From: Erythrobacter ramosus
Lineage (GTDB): Bacteria; Pseudomonadota; Alphaproteobacteria; Sphingomonadales; Sphingomonadaceae
Direction: 5' to 3'
Assembly (NCBI RefSeq): GCF_009828055.1
Contig: NZ_WTYB01000002.1
Span: forward strand, 992,001 to 1,056,000
Length of the DNA stretch: 64,000 bases
Under the pieces are notes generated by a model that saw nothing but the letters and a program-made list of their open reading frames with translations, ran no database searches and was not told the DNA's origin. The translations under genes were made by a program, and so were the position numbers. Shown piece after piece: positions 54,890-64,000 of the stretch. Every line of letters begins with the position of its first letter. Position 1 is the stretch's first letter.

Positions 54890-55336
54890 ATGATCGGAAT
54901 GGACATTCTCCAGCCCGTGGTGGTGCTGCTGGCTTGGACGATGGTGATGTGGGTGTGGATGTATGCCACCCGCATACCGGCAATGCTGAAAGCGGGCATC
55001 GACGCCAAGGGGATGGTCGGCTCGACGGGCGCAAGCCTGCGGGCGCAACTGCCCGATAACGTGAGCTGGAAAGCGGACAATTACAATCACTTGCACGAAG
55101 CTCCTACGCTATTTTATGCAGTAGCGATTGTGCTCGCGATCATCGGTCAGGGCGACGGCCCCAACACTATGGTCGCCTGGGCCTATGTCGGGCTGCGGAT
55201 CGCGCACTCAATCGTGCAGGTGACCGTCAACCGCGTCGCCGTGCGGTTCGCGCTGTTCGCGCTGTCAAGCATTGCGCTGATGGTGTTGATCTTCCACGCG
55301 ATTATTCCCGTGTTCGATCTGCACCTGCACGGCTGA
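54890..55336 (+). CDS. MAPEG family membrane protein, copy 2
   Basis: 148 residues, same fold; GLRIAHSIVQVTVNRVAVRF aligns with copy 1 almost residue for residue (IVHSIWQATVNKVPVRF). The first halves differ more, so this is an old tandem duplication. Preceded by AAGGAGAGA. Ends 21 bp from the convergent trxB gene. Role may be lipid or peroxide GSH chemistry, by analogy only. Confidence 0.85.
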   Translation: MIGMDILQPVVVLLAWTMVMWVWMYATRIPAMLKAGIDAKGMVGSTGASLRAQLPDNVSWKADNYNHLHEAPTLFYAVAIVLAIIGQGDGPNTMVAWAYVGLRIAHSIVQVTVNRVAVRFALFALSSIALMVLIFHAIIPVFDLHLHG

Positions 55337-55357
55337 ACGGCACAGCGGGGCGGCGAG

Positions 55358-56329
55358 TTACTCCGCCGCCACCGCCTCTTGCACCGCATGGGCGCGCGCG
55401 GCGAGGAAGCGCTCGCCATCCAATGCGGCCATGCAGCCCATGCCTGCGGCGGTGACCGCTTGACGATAGACATGATCAGTCACGTCTCCCGCTGCAAAGA
55501 CGCCGGGGATGACGGTCTTGGGCGTGCCGGGTTCCGTCAGCAGATAGCCGCTCTCATCCATCGGCAGTTTGCCAACAAACAGCGAGGTCGCCGGCGCGTG
55601 GCCGATCGCGACGAAGGCTCCGTCGACTTCCAGCGTGGAGGCCTCGCCTGTCACCGTATCGGTCAGCGCGAGGTGGTGGAGCATTCCGTTGTCGCCGGCC
55701 TCGAAGCTGTCGACGCCCTTGTTCCACAGCACCGTGATCTTGGGATTGGCGAAGAGGCGTTCCTGCAGGATCTTCTCGGCGCGCAAAGAATCACGGCGGT
55801 GGATCAGGGTCACGTTGTCCGAATGGTTGGTAAGGTAGAGCGCCTCTTCCACGGCGGTATTACCGCCGCCGATCACCGCCACGCGCTTGCCGCGGTAGAA
55901 GAACCCGTCGCAGGTCGCACAGGCTGAAACACCCTTGCCGCCCAGTTCCATCTCGCCCGGAGCACCCAGCCACTTGGCCTGCGCGCCAGTGCAGATGACG
56001 AGGCAATCGGCGATGTATTCGTCCCCGCTGTCACCGATGGCGCGGAAGGGCGAGCCGTGGTCGAGATCGACCGAGACGATCGTGTCCCAGATCATGCGCG
56101 TGCCGACGTGTTCGGCCTGAGCGCGCATTTCCTCCATCAGCCAAGGGCCCTGCACTACGTCGCGGAAGCCGGGGTAATTCTCGACATCGGTGGTGATGGT
56201 GAGCTGCCCGCCGGGCTGAAGTCCTTGGACGACAATCGGTTCCAGCATGGCGCGCGCGGCGTAGATCGCGGCGGAGTAGCCTGCCGGGCCGGAGCCGATG
56301 ATGAGCATCTTGGTGGTGTGGGTCGCCAT
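55358..56329 (-). CDS. trxB: Thioredoxin reductase
   Basis: 323 residues. FAD motif IIGSGPAGYSAAIYAARA, redox-active CATCDGFFY, NADPH motif VAVIGGGNTAVEEALYL and C-terminal GVFAAGDVTDHVYRQAVTAA. It reduces thioredoxin with NADPH. Length and motifs fit low-Mr TrxB, not a ferredoxin:NADP type. Convergent with the MAPEG pair. Confidence 0.96.
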   Translation of the reverse strand: MATHTTKMLIIGSGPAGYSAAIYAARAMLEPIVVQGLQPGGQLTITTDVENYPGFRDVVQGPWLMEEMRAQAEHVGTRMIWDTIVSVDLDHGSPFRAIGDSGDEYIADCLVICTGAQAKWLGAPGEMELGGKGVSACATCDGFFYRGKRVAVIGGGNTAVEEALYLTNHSDNVTLIHRRDSLRAEKILQERLFANPKITVLWNKGVDSFEAGDNGMLHHLALTDTVTGEASTLEVDGAFVAIGHAPATSLFVGKLPMDESGYLLTEPGTPKTVIPGVFAAGDVTDHVYRQAVTAAGMGCMAALDGERFLAARAHAVQEAVAAE

Positions 56330-56385
56330 GACGGGTGCCTCTGGTGGATTTCAGGGGAGCGATATGGGGATTTCGGACGCGATTG

Positions 56386-57201
56386 TCACGCCACCAGCTT
56401 GGCTCTGAGACGCTGTTTTCTTGCCTCATCCACACCTAATATTGTCGCCAGATAGGCATCAAGCGATCCGTGATCGCGTGTCACTTCTGCGATGTAAGTG
56501 TCGATATATTCAGGCAAAACACCCATCAGATTGTGCAGCGCCTCAGGCTCGATCGCGCCGTAATGCGCTTCCATCCGCGGGAGCGATTGGCGTTCAAGGA
56601 TCTCGCGGGTCGGCGCATCATTGGTGAGCAGAAATTCTCTCACGATATCATCGTGATGCACGCCGAGGACATGGAGCAGCAGGCTTGCCGCGATGCCGGT
56701 GCGGTCTTTCCCGGCAAAGCAATGGACGAGGCTACCACCGTCATTTTCATCCAAGGCATTGAAATAGCGCGTGAACATCGCGATCATCGCCGGATTGACC
56801 GGCATCCGCGTATAGACCGCCAGCATCCGCTCGCGCGCCTTCTGCGGGGTCATTACCACCTGCCCGCCCCCGCCTTCATGGGGAGGAGAATTACTGGTTT
56901 CTCCATCATGCGCAATGACTTGTGCCGCAAAGTTCGGATGGCGTCTGCACGGAAATCCCTCCCGCTCGCTCACCCCGCGCAGGTCGATCACGGTACGGAT
57001 GTCGAGCGCATGGAGCAGCACCAGATCATCGTCGCTCGCTTCCATGTGCTGGCCCGAGCGGAACAGCACGCCGGTCCGCACCCGTTCGCCGCCCGGTATG
57101 GCGTAGCCGCCATAATCTCTCAGATTATGAATACCTTGTGTGAAAAAGAAGGGGCCGATGCGGGCGCTGTTGGGCGCCGCTTCAAGAGAATCGCTGATCA
57201 T
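56386..57201 (-). CDS. Tyrosine-protein phosphatase, PTPB-like
   Basis: 271 residues. Active-site loop HCFAGKDRTGIAASLLL with Cys and Arg; an Asp general acid probably lies in the preceding region. N-terminal NLRDYGGYAIPGGERVRTG is the start of the PtpB/Y-phosphatase 3 fold. These dual-specificity phosphatases also act on phosphoinositides. ATG at 57201 chosen; upstream frame has a Cys-rich but unlikely stretch. Confidence 0.85.
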   Translation of the reverse strand: MISDSLEAAPNSARIGPFFFTQGIHNLRDYGGYAIPGGERVRTGVLFRSGQHMEASDDDLVLLHALDIRTVIDLRGVSEREGFPCRRHPNFAAQVIAHDGETSNSPPHEGGGGQVVMTPQKARERMLAVYTRMPVNPAMIAMFTRYFNALDENDGGSLVHCFAGKDRTGIAASLLLHVLGVHHDDIVREFLLTNDAPTREILERQSLPRMEAHYGAIEPEALHNLMGVLPEYIDTYIAEVTRDHGSLDAYLATILGVDEARKQRLRAKLVA

Positions 57202-57308
57202 CACGGGCGACAGTGGCAGTGCGACACAACCGGGGCAATACCGCGACATAACCCGCCGATAGCGGGGCAACCACTGGGATACGGCCCGCCGATAGCGCAC
57301 CGCGTGCC

Positions 57309-58967
57309 TTATGCCGCAGCCGCCTGCCTCTGCCCGGCCAGCAACCCGCGTCCGATCACTTGCGCCTGAATCTCAGCGGCGCCTTCGAAGATATTGAGAA
57401 TTCTCGCATCGCACAGCACCCGGCTGATCGGATATTCGAGCGCATAGCCATTGCCACCGTGGATCTGCACTGCATTGTCCGCCGCGCTCCACGCCGTCCG
57501 CGCGCCGAGCAGCTTCGCCATCCCAGCCTCGATATCGCAACGCGCGCCGGAATCCTTGGCGCGGCCGGCGGCATAGGTCAGCTCGCGGGCCATGACGATT
57601 TCCGCCGCCATCAGCGCCAGCTTGTCGGCGACGCGCGGGAACTCGGTTAGCGCATGTCCGAACTGCTTCCTCCCCAGCGCGTAATCCAGCGCCAGATCGA
57701 ACGCGTTCCACGCCACGCCCACCGCGCGGGCGGCGGTCTGGATGCGGGCGCCTTCGAAGGTGCGCATCAGCTGCTTGAAGCCCTGACCCTCCGCCCCGCC
57801 GAGCAGACCGTCCGCCGCCACCGCAAAGCCATCCAGCCCCAGCGCATATTCCTTCATGCCCCGGTAGCCGAGCACTTCGATCTCGCTCCCCTCGATCCCC
57901 GCATCGGGGAAGGGCGCGCCGTCGGTTCCGCGCGTTTTCTCGGCGAGCAGCATCGACAGCCCAGCATAGCCCGGCACGGCGGGATTGGTGCGCACCAGCA
58001 TAGTCATCAAATCGGCGCGGGCGGCGTGGGTGATCCATGTTTTCGCGCCGGTCACCTGCCAGCTACCATCGCCCTGCCGCTCGCCGCGCGTGCGCACCGC
58101 TGCGAGGTCGCTCCCGGTATCGGGCTCGGTGAACACCGCGGTCGGCAGGCAGGAGCCATCGGCAATCCGGGGCAGATATTTCGCCTTCTGCTCGGGCGTC
58201 CCGTTCTCGGCGATCAGTTCGCCTGCAATCTCCGAACGCGTGCCGAGGCTCCCGGCGCAAATCCATCCGCGCGACAATTCTTCCGAGACCACCGCCATCG
58301 CCAGCTTGCCCAGCCCCAGCCCGCCGTGCGCCTCCGGGATGCACACCCCGAACACGCCGAGCGCCGCCATCTCGGCGATCACGGCATCGGGGATCAACGC
58401 GTCGGCCAAGTGCCATTGGTGCGCATGGGGCGTAATCGCGTTGGCGGTGAAGGCGCGCAGCTGGTCCCGCACCTGATCGAGCGCATCGTCACCCAAGGAT
58501 TCATCAGGCCGCACGCCATCTGCCAGCAGCGCGGCCAAGGCGGCGCGGGTTCCGGCGCAGTTGCCCTCAGCCAGCAGCCGCGCGGTGGCCGGATGCGCGG
58601 CGAAGGCGCGGGCTTCGGCCTCGGTGCCGAATGCGGACGGGCGCACCACCTCATTCGCGCTCATCGGCAAGCCGGAAGCGATCTGGGCGAGATATTCGCC
58701 AAAGCCGATCCGCAGCACGAGTTCCTCGGCCGCACCGAACCGCCCGGCAGCCTCGGCCCGCACCGCCCAGTCCAGCGTGGCTTCCAGCGCCGCGATGCTC
58801 GCCGCGATCCAGGCAAAGCCGTGGACCCGGTGCTGCTCGCGCGCCAGCAGCGCCGGATCGACCGTCCCGCGGGGCGCAACCACGCCCGCCACAGCCAGCC
58901 GGACAGATTCCGAATATTTGCGCGCCGCTATCAGGGAAGCGCGCGCCACTGCCATCCATTCGCTCAT
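57309..58967 (-). CDS. Acyl-CoA dehydrogenase with long N-terminal domain, methylsuccinyl-CoA dehydrogenase-like
   Basis: 552 residues. The C-terminal ~390 residues form a normal ACAD ([58 protein letters not shown]). The first ~160 residues are an extra helical domain ([20 protein letters not shown]), as in (2S)-methylsuccinyl-CoA dehydrogenase of the ethylmalonyl-CoA pathway for acetate assimilation. Its partner genes ccr, ecm and mch are not in the window. ATG at 58967 fits. Divergent from the TonB receptor gene. Confidence 0.7.
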   Translation of the reverse strand: MSEWMAVARASLIAARKYSESVRLAVAGVVAPRGTVDPALLAREQHRVHGFAWIAASIAALEATLDWAVRAEAAGRFGAAEELVLRIGFGEYLAQIASGLPMSANEVVRPSAFGTEAEARAFAAHPATARLLAEGNCAGTRAALAALLADGVRPDESLGDDALDQVRDQLRAFTANAITPHAHQWHLADALIPDAVIAEMAALGVFGVCIPEAHGGLGLGKLAMAVVSEELSRGWICAGSLGTRSEIAGELIAENGTPEQKAKYLPRIADGSCLPTAVFTEPDTGSDLAAVRTRGERQGDGSWQVTGAKTWITHAARADLMTMLVRTNPAVPGYAGLSMLLAEKTRGTDGAPFPDAGIEGSEIEVLGYRGMKEYALGLDGFAVAADGLLGGAEGQGFKQLMRTFEGARIQTAARAVGVAWNAFDLALDYALGRKQFGHALTEFPRVADKLALMAAEIVMARELTYAAGRAKDSGARCDIEAGMAKLLGARTAWSAADNAVQIHGGNGYALEYPISRVLCDARILNIFEGAAEIQAQVIGRGLLAGQRQAAAA

Positions 58968-59360
58968 GCCAGCCGTGCTAGCAGAGCAGGCGCCCGCAAG
59001 CGAACCCGCAAAATTGCGCCAGAATTTCACCTATGTTGCTGATGGGTGACAGTTTGCCCCGCGAATGCTGCTGCCGCCCGCATATACGTAGAATGACCAC
59101 TTACCACCGAAACCCCCAACCGTAATACCGAGTGAGACGACGCCGGGGGCGCTGGCGCGCGTCGCAACGCAATTGGGGTAGGCAGGCAAAGGGCGACAAC
59201 GCCCGGCCACCGACCTCGCGCAGGAAGGACCGTACAGGGCACGCTCGACGGGGGATTAACCCTCGTATCGGGGCGGCGCATCTGGCGACGACGGCACGGT
59301 ACTGCAATGCCACGTAGCATCGCAGGCCTTGTCCCGGTCACACCTACGCGAGGACACATC
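58968..59360. other. Divergent intergenic region between the ACAD and TonB receptor genes
   Basis: 393 bp with no supportable ORF. It should contain both divergent promoters. GAGGA at 59350-59354 precedes the receptor start. I saw no riboswitch-like conserved core (cobalamin or other). Confidence 0.5.
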
Positions 59361-62300
59361 ATGCGTATTACGAAGCTCTCTCTCCAGTCGTCGTCGCTTC
59401 CCGCCATCGCTGCGGCCCTGCTGGTCGCCGGTCTGGCGCCCGCGCAAGCCAGCGCGCAGGACAGCGTGGCAGAGGAAGACCCTGCCGCCGAACCCGCGGA
59501 ACAGATCGTCGTCACCGGTTCGCGCATCGCGGTTAATGCGGCGACCGAATCCACCAGCCCGATCACGGTGATCGACGCTGAAAGCATCGCGCTCAGCGGG
59601 CAGGCCGATCTGGCCACGCAGCTGCGCAATATTCCCGCCCTGCAAGGCTCCCTGCCCGGCACCGACTCGGTCAACCAAGCGGCTGCGGGCGACAGTTCGG
59701 ATCTTGGCCTCAGCCTGTTGAACCTGCGCCAGCTCGGATCGGTTCGCACGCTGGTGCTTGAAGACGGGCGCCGCCACGTGCCGGGCACCGGCGGTTCGGC
59801 TGCGGTCGACATCGGCGCGATCCCGCAGGGACGCATCAAGAGCGTCGAAGTGCTGACCGGCGGCGCGTCTTCGGTCTACGGCGCTGACGCGGTCAGCGGC
59901 GTCGTCAACTTCACCTTGCGCTCGGGCCGCGACTTCGACGGGCTCGAATTCAACGTTCAGGGCGGCGTTTCCGACGAGGGTGATGCCGAGAACTACTCGG
60001 TCAGCCTCGCAGGCGGCGGTGAATTCGCCGACGGACGCGGCAGCGCGGTGTTCTCGGTCGATTACAGCAAGCAGAAGTCGCTGGTCGCCTCCGACCGCAG
60101 CTTTGCGGGCACCGGGATTTTCGGCCTAGGCTTTGCCAATGAAGCGATCTTCAACCAGCTCGGGCTCAAGGATGGTGACTTCGGCCTGCCCGCGGGCCAG
60201 CGTCCCAGCCAGGCCTTCTATCCCAACGTCACCCTACCGGTTTCGAGCCGCTTCGGGATCATCGCGATCGACAACGGCTTTGCCAGTGCCTTCGATGCGG
60301 TCAACGGGATCTTGCCCAACGGGACTGTGCCGCGCCTTCCGGGCACCAACATCCCGATTGCGCAGGTGTTTGACGGCACCACGCTGCGCGCCTTCAACCC
60401 GGGCACATTCGTCGATGCTTTCAGCGCATCGGGCGGCGACGGGATCGGCGCAAACGTCAACGAGCTGATCCTGCCCGAACTGGAACAGTTGGTCTTCTCC
60501 GCCGGGGCGGATTTCGAGATCACTCCGGGGATCGAGGCCTTCTTCGAGGGCAAGTACGCCTTTACCAATGGCGTTGATGCCACCGGCACGCCGTTCAACG
60601 ATGACATTCCGATCCGGCTCGACAACCCCTTCATCCCGCAGGCGCTGGCGGCGCAGGTCAGCCAGCTTCAGGGCCTCGGCCAGAGCCCGCGGATCGTGGT
60701 GTCGCGCGACATTCAGGATATCGACGTGCTGCCGCAGGAAGAGACTGAGCGTTCGACGCTGCGCTTCGTGGCGGGTCTGCGCGGCGAATTCGAGAAGCTC
60801 GGTTGGAAGTGGGAACTTTCCTATAACTATGGCCGTACCGAGGTGGAATCGGTGTTCAGCAACACCCGTTTGGATGACCGCTATTTCTACGCGATCGACG
60901 CGATCGCGCTGAACGCTGGCAACCTCGCCGGCTTCCGGGCCAACAACCGCACCGTCACGGCCATCCGCGGTGGTCAGAACGTGCAGATCAATCCGGGGAC
61001 GGCGCAGGCAGGCGACATCATCTGCCGCAGCGAGCTTGATGGGACCGCGCCGGGCGTCTCGCCCTTCCCCCGTCCGCCGCGCAACCCCGATGGCACGGGC
61101 CGGGCGATCAGCTTCACCCCGCGCACCGGGGTCTGTGCACCGATCAACATCTTTGGTCCGGATTCGATCAACGGCGCCGGGGCTGACTTTGCCTTTGTCG
61201 ATATCACCAACTCGACCATTCTGACCCAGCAGCAAATCCTCGGCTCGCTGGCAGGCGACACGGCGGAGTTCTTCGAGCTGCCCGGCGGCCCGATCGGCTT
61301 CGCGGCAGGCTTCGAGTATCGCAAGGACACCTCGTTGTTCACGCCTTCGCCGCTGCAAAACTCGCCCGGCATCACCAGCGGCGTGGTGTCGAGCGGCTCT
61401 CCGGTACGCCCCTCGCCCGATGCGCGCTTCCAAGACCCTTCGATCGAAGTCTATGAAGGCTTCGGCGAACTGCGCGCACCGCTGCTCGCCGACATGAAGT
61501 TCGTCGACCTGCTCGAAGTGAACGGCGCGATCCGCTACTCGGATTACAACACCATCGGCAAGACCCTCGCCTGGACGGCAGGCGGCCGGTACAAGCCGAT
61601 CGACACGCTCACCATCCGCGGCACCTATTCGGTCGCGGTGCGTGCGCCCAACCTCGCCGAGCTTTACGGCCCGGTCCGCGCGGCAACCATCGGCCTGCTG
61701 GCCGACCCTTGCGCCGCTGCGAACGTCAACTCGGGGACGTCATTCCGTCCGGCCAACTGCCTCACCTTTGTGTCGGCCGGCTTCAACCCCGCCAACTTCG
61801 GTTCGGCCTTCCGTCCGGGCACCACGGGCGGCAACCCGAACCTGCAGGAAGAAGAGGCCAAGACCTTCACTGCCGGCTTCGTGTGGCAGCCGCGCGGGAT
61901 GCTTAGCGGCCTCAGCGTGATCGCGGACTACTACGACATCGAGATCACGGGCGCGGTCGGCTCGCTGACTGGCTTGCAGATTGCGGCGGCCTGTGTGGAC
62001 CTTCCGACCACCGACAACCAGTTCTGCCGGCAGATCACCCGCAACCCGACCAACGGGCTGATCGAGAACTTCACCGCGGGTAACGTCAACCTCGGCTCGC
62101 TCGCGGTGCGTGGTATCGACTTTGCCGCGACCTACACCTTCGACGTGCCGTTCGGCCCCGATCTCGGGTCGATCGCTCTGGCGTTGACCGGCACCCGCTT
62201 CCTCGAGGATACCCAGATCTTCGACGCGACGGGCGGCGCGCAGTTCGAGAGCATCACTGATCCGGTCGCCAAGGCCGTTGCACTCAAATCGGCAGCGATC

Positions 62301-62693
62301 GACAACGACAACCTCGGCGAGTTTGGCAACCCGGAATGGATCGCCAACCTCGGCGTCACCTGGAACAAGGACGATTTCACGCTCGGCTGGACGGGCCGGT
62401 TCGAAAGCAGCCAGCTTTCGCCCGGGATCAGCAACATCCAGGTGGTCGAAGTCGCCAGCGCAAGTGGTCAGGTGACGGTCACCGACGACAACACCTTCGT
62501 GCCGCTGGCGCAGCGCGACACCGGGGATTCGTTGGTGAGCGACTTCTTCGCGAGCTATGATTTCGCCGACAAGTTCAGCCTCTACGGCGGGATCAACAAC
62601 GCCTTCGACCGCGAACCCTACCTCGGCAGCCTTGTCCGTCCGGCGGGTGTGCGTGGCCGGTTCTTCTACGTCGGCCTGCGCGGCAAGTTCTGA
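59361..62693 (+). CDS. TonB-dependent outer-membrane receptor
   Basis: 1110 residues. Signal peptide about 1-33 (AQASAQ), TonB box-like QIVVTGSRI at about 51-59, plug domain to about 190 (LRNIPALQG, SVEVLTGGASSVYGADAVSG), then a 22-strand barrel ending in the aromatic FFYVGLRGKF. The receptor imports a siderophore, B12, or, in sphingomonads, often an oligosaccharide; the long extracellular loops suggest a bulky ligand. I start at ATG 59361 after GAGGA; a 54-bp upstream Met is less likely. A terminator follows. Confidence 0.9.
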   Translation: MRITKLSLQSSSLPAIAAALLVAGLAPAQASAQDSVAEEDPAAEPAEQIVVTGSRIAVNAATESTSPITVIDAESIALSGQADLATQLRNIPALQGSLPGTDSVNQAAAGDSSDLGLSLLNLRQLGSVRTLVLEDGRRHVPGTGGSAAVDIGAIPQGRIKSVEVLTGGASSVYGADAVSGVVNFTLRSGRDFDGLEFNVQGGVSDEGDAENYSVSLAGGGEFADGRGSAVFSVDYSKQKSLVASDRSFAGTGIFGLGFANEAIFNQLGLKDGDFGLPAGQRPSQAFYPNVTLPVSSRFGIIAIDNGFASAFDAVNGILPNGTVPRLPGTNIPIAQVFDGTTLRAFNPGTFVDAFSASGGDGIGANVNELILPELEQLVFSAGADFEITPGIEAFFEGKYAFTNGVDATGTPFNDDIPIRLDNPFIPQALAAQVSQLQGLGQSPRIVVSRDIQDIDVLPQEETERSTLRFVAGLRGEFEKLGWKWELSYNYGRTEVESVFSNTRLDDRYFYAIDAIALNAGNLAGFRANNRTVTAIRGGQNVQINPGTAQAGDIICRSELDGTAPGVSPFPRPPRNPDGTGRAISFTPRTGVCAPINIFGPDSINGAGADFAFVDITNSTILTQQQILGSLAGDTAEFFELPGGPIGFAAGFEYRKDTSLFTPSPLQNSPGITSGVVSSGSPVRPSPDARFQDPSIEVYEGFGELRAPLLADMKFVDLLEVNGAIRYSDYNTIGKTLAWTAGGRYKPIDTLTIRGTYSVAVRAPNLAELYGPVRAATIGLLADPCAAANVNSGTSFRPANCLTFVSAGFNPANFGSAFRPGTTGGNPNLQEEEAKTFTAGFVWQPRGMLSGLSVIADYYDIEITGAVGSLTGLQIAAACVDLPTTDNQFCRQITRNPTNGLIENFTAGNVNLGSLAVRGIDFAATYTFDVPFGPDLGSIALALTGTRFLEDTQIFDATGGAQFESITDPVAKAVALKSAAIDNDNLGEFGNPEWIANLGVTWNKDDFTLGWTGRFESSQLSPGISNIQVVEVASASGQVTVTDDNTFVPLAQRDTGDSLVSDFFASYDFADKFSLYGGINNAFDREPYLGSLVRPAGVRGRFFYVGLRGKF

Positions 62694-62716
62694 GGCCTGA
62701 AGATGTAAGCAGCAGG

Positions 62717-62748
62717 GGGGCGGGACGGCTTGGGGGCCGTCCCGCCCC
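62717..62748. terminator. Terminator hairpin between the TonB receptor and the second ACAD gene
   Basis: GGGGCGGGACGGC (62717-62729) pairs with GCCGTCCCGCCCC (62736-62748), 13 bp, loop of 6. It lies between convergent genes and may serve both. Few T bases follow. Confidence 0.65.
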
Positions 62749-62757
62749 TCTCGCATT

Positions 62758-63924
62758 CTACTCGTAAGTGCCGAGCAAGCCGCGCGCGACAACCCAGTTA
62801 TGGATCTCGCTCGGGCCGTCGTAGATGCGCATGGTGCGCAGCTTGTTGCTCATCAGATAAAGCGGCAATTCGCGGGTCATGCCCATGCCGCCGAACAATT
62901 GCATCGCGTGATCAACGATCTCGTAAGCGCTTTCGATGCAGAAGCTCTTGATCATCGAGATTTCGCTACGGGTGTCGCGGCCCTCGTCGATCTTCCACGC
63001 GCAGTCATAGGTCATCAGCCGCATCGCGTGGATCTTGGTCGCGGCGTCGGCGATCCAGTTCTGCACGGTCTGGCGCGACGACAGCGGCTTGCCGAAAGTG
63101 GTGCGCTGCGGCGCGTAGTCGATCATCATGTCGAGCGCGCGCTGCGCCATGCCGATCGACCAGGACGCCATCTCGATCCGCCGCGTGCCCAGCCGCACCT
63201 GCATCGGCGCAAAGCCCTGGCCCCGCTGGCCGAGCAGCTTCCACCCCGGCACCCGGCAATCGTCGAGCGCGATTTCATAGGTCGACGTGCCGTCGATCAT
63301 CGGGATCTTGCGCAGCACGTTGAAGCCGGGGGTACCCTTGTCGACCAGAAACGCCGACATGCCGTTGCGGCCATTGGGGTTTTTGTCGGTCACCGCCATC
63401 AGGATGGTGAAGTGCGCCTCGGCCCCCTTGGTGATCCAGATCTTGCGGCCGTTGATGATCCAGTCGTCACCATCCTGCACCGCAGTGGTGATCATCCGCT
63501 GCGGATCGGCCCCGGCGCCGGGTTCCGAAATGCCGATCGCGCTGATCGTCTCGCCGCGCACATAGGGTTCGAGATAGGCCTCGCGCTGGCGCTCGTCTGC
63601 GGCGACCATCAGCATCCGCAGGTTGGGCGAATCGGGCGGCAGGTAATAGGGGACGACGGTCTTGCCGAGCTCCTCGCTCACGCCGACCATCGCCACCATC
63701 GGCAGGTTCATGCCGCCGACTTCCTCCGGCGCGTCGAGGCCCCACAGGCCCAGCTCGCGGCTGACGGCGTCGACCTTCGCGGTCTCCTCGGGCGTCAGAT
63801 AGGTGCCCTGCCCGATGTTTTCGCGGGCAATCACCGCCTGTTCGAACGGCATCAGCTGATCGCGCACGAACTTGCCGACCAGATCTTTCAGCATGGCGTG
63901 TTCGTGACTGAGCTCGAAATTCAT
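62758..63924 (-). CDS. Acyl-CoA dehydrogenase family protein
   Basis: 388 residues. ISEPGAGADPQRMITTAVQ at the FAD site, KIWITKGAEAHFTILMAV, and the C-terminal RIYDGPSEIHNWVVARGLLG typical of ACAD10/11-like dehydrogenases; QLFGGMGMTRELPLYLM is the conserved helix. It oxidises an acyl-CoA with electrons to ETF. Start at ATG 63924 (MNFELSHEHAM). Only 76 bp remain upstream in the window. Substrate unknown. Confidence 0.9.
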   Translation of the reverse strand: MNFELSHEHAMLKDLVGKFVRDQLMPFEQAVIARENIGQGTYLTPEETAKVDAVSRELGLWGLDAPEEVGGMNLPMVAMVGVSEELGKTVVPYYLPPDSPNLRMLMVAADERQREAYLEPYVRGETISAIGISEPGAGADPQRMITTAVQDGDDWIINGRKIWITKGAEAHFTILMAVTDKNPNGRNGMSAFLVDKGTPGFNVLRKIPMIDGTSTYEIALDDCRVPGWKLLGQRGQGFAPMQVRLGTRRIEMASWSIGMAQRALDMMIDYAPQRTTFGKPLSSRQTVQNWIADAATKIHAMRLMTYDCAWKIDEGRDTRSEISMIKSFCIESAYEIVDHAMQLFGGMGMTRELPLYLMSNKLRTMRIYDGPSEIHNWVVARGLLGTYE

Positions 63925-64000
63925 TGCCTCTGTCCCTGCATGTTGGGGTGTCTGCTGGCCCCCTGACACCACACAATACGCACCCTGTCATCCGCAGGAT

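Noticed and set aside
58968-59360. Cobalamin riboswitch upstream of the TonB receptor
   Set aside because: No B12-box-like core could be seen in the gap.

Overview
The window is 64 kb of GC-rich chromosomal DNA from an alphaproteobacterium. The order of the ribosomal gene block, the secreted and TonB-receptor proteins and the palindromic intergenic repeats suggest Sphingomonadales, most likely the Erythrobacteraceae (Erythrobacter/Porphyrobacter type). This placement is inferred from gene content, not from a marker-gene tree. I found no prophage, transposase, CRISPR array or rRNA. There is one tRNA (Gln, anticodon TTG).

Region 1 (1-5050) holds the end of an amidase gene, a PepSY membrane protein overlapping a UPF0126/TRIC channel-like gene, two related secreted proteins of unknown function and a periplasmic serine hydrolase. 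Region 2 (5076-26059, all minus strand) is the full ribosomal super-cluster: rpsL-rpsG-fusA-tuf (str), then rpsJ to rplO-secY-adk (S10-spc), then rpsM-rpsK-rpoA-rplQ (alpha). A terminator after tuf and a sigma70-like promoter ahead of rpsJ separate str from S10. The rpsJ leader carries a terminator-like hairpin, and a 271-nt structured gap lies between rpsJ and rplC. A secreted SRPBCC-like gene sits between adk and rpsM.

Region 3 (26060-28440) is a repeat-rich scar with the C-terminal remnant of an adenine DNA methyltransferase, coupled by a GTGA overlap to a small HTH-like protein. Region 4 (27648-41350) is mostly housekeeping: LysR regulator, apaG, S9 peptidase, DsbA-like isomerase, metZ, a TetR/membrane-protein divergent pair, a PMT-type glycosyltransferase convergent with a GT2-GtrA fusion, leuB, recO, ubiK-like, tspO-like, lipoproteins and tlyA.

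Region 5 (41934-42731) has no conventional gene. It contains dispersed repeats, a strong minus-strand terminator, and a compact plus-strand unit: a 14-nt perfect complement of the 16S rRNA 3' end, an 18-codon ORF, three hairpins and an intrinsic terminator. Region 6 (42732-64000) carries ilvE, a trhO-GST pair, a LysR/pirin/azoreductase divergent module, nadE with an EamA transporter, yghU-type GST, tRNA-Gln, an MFS transporter, a CsaA-like protein, two MAPEG proteins, trxB, a tyrosine phosphatase, a methylsuccinyl-CoA dehydrogenase-like enzyme, a large TonB-dependent receptor and a second acyl-CoA dehydrogenase.

The observations most worth a second look are the perfect-SD mini-ORF unit at 42.3 kb, the rpsJ leader and rpsJ-rplC gap structures, the Arg at S12 position 88 (predicting streptomycin resistance), the secreted gene inside the ribosomal cluster, and the methyltransferase remnant pair.
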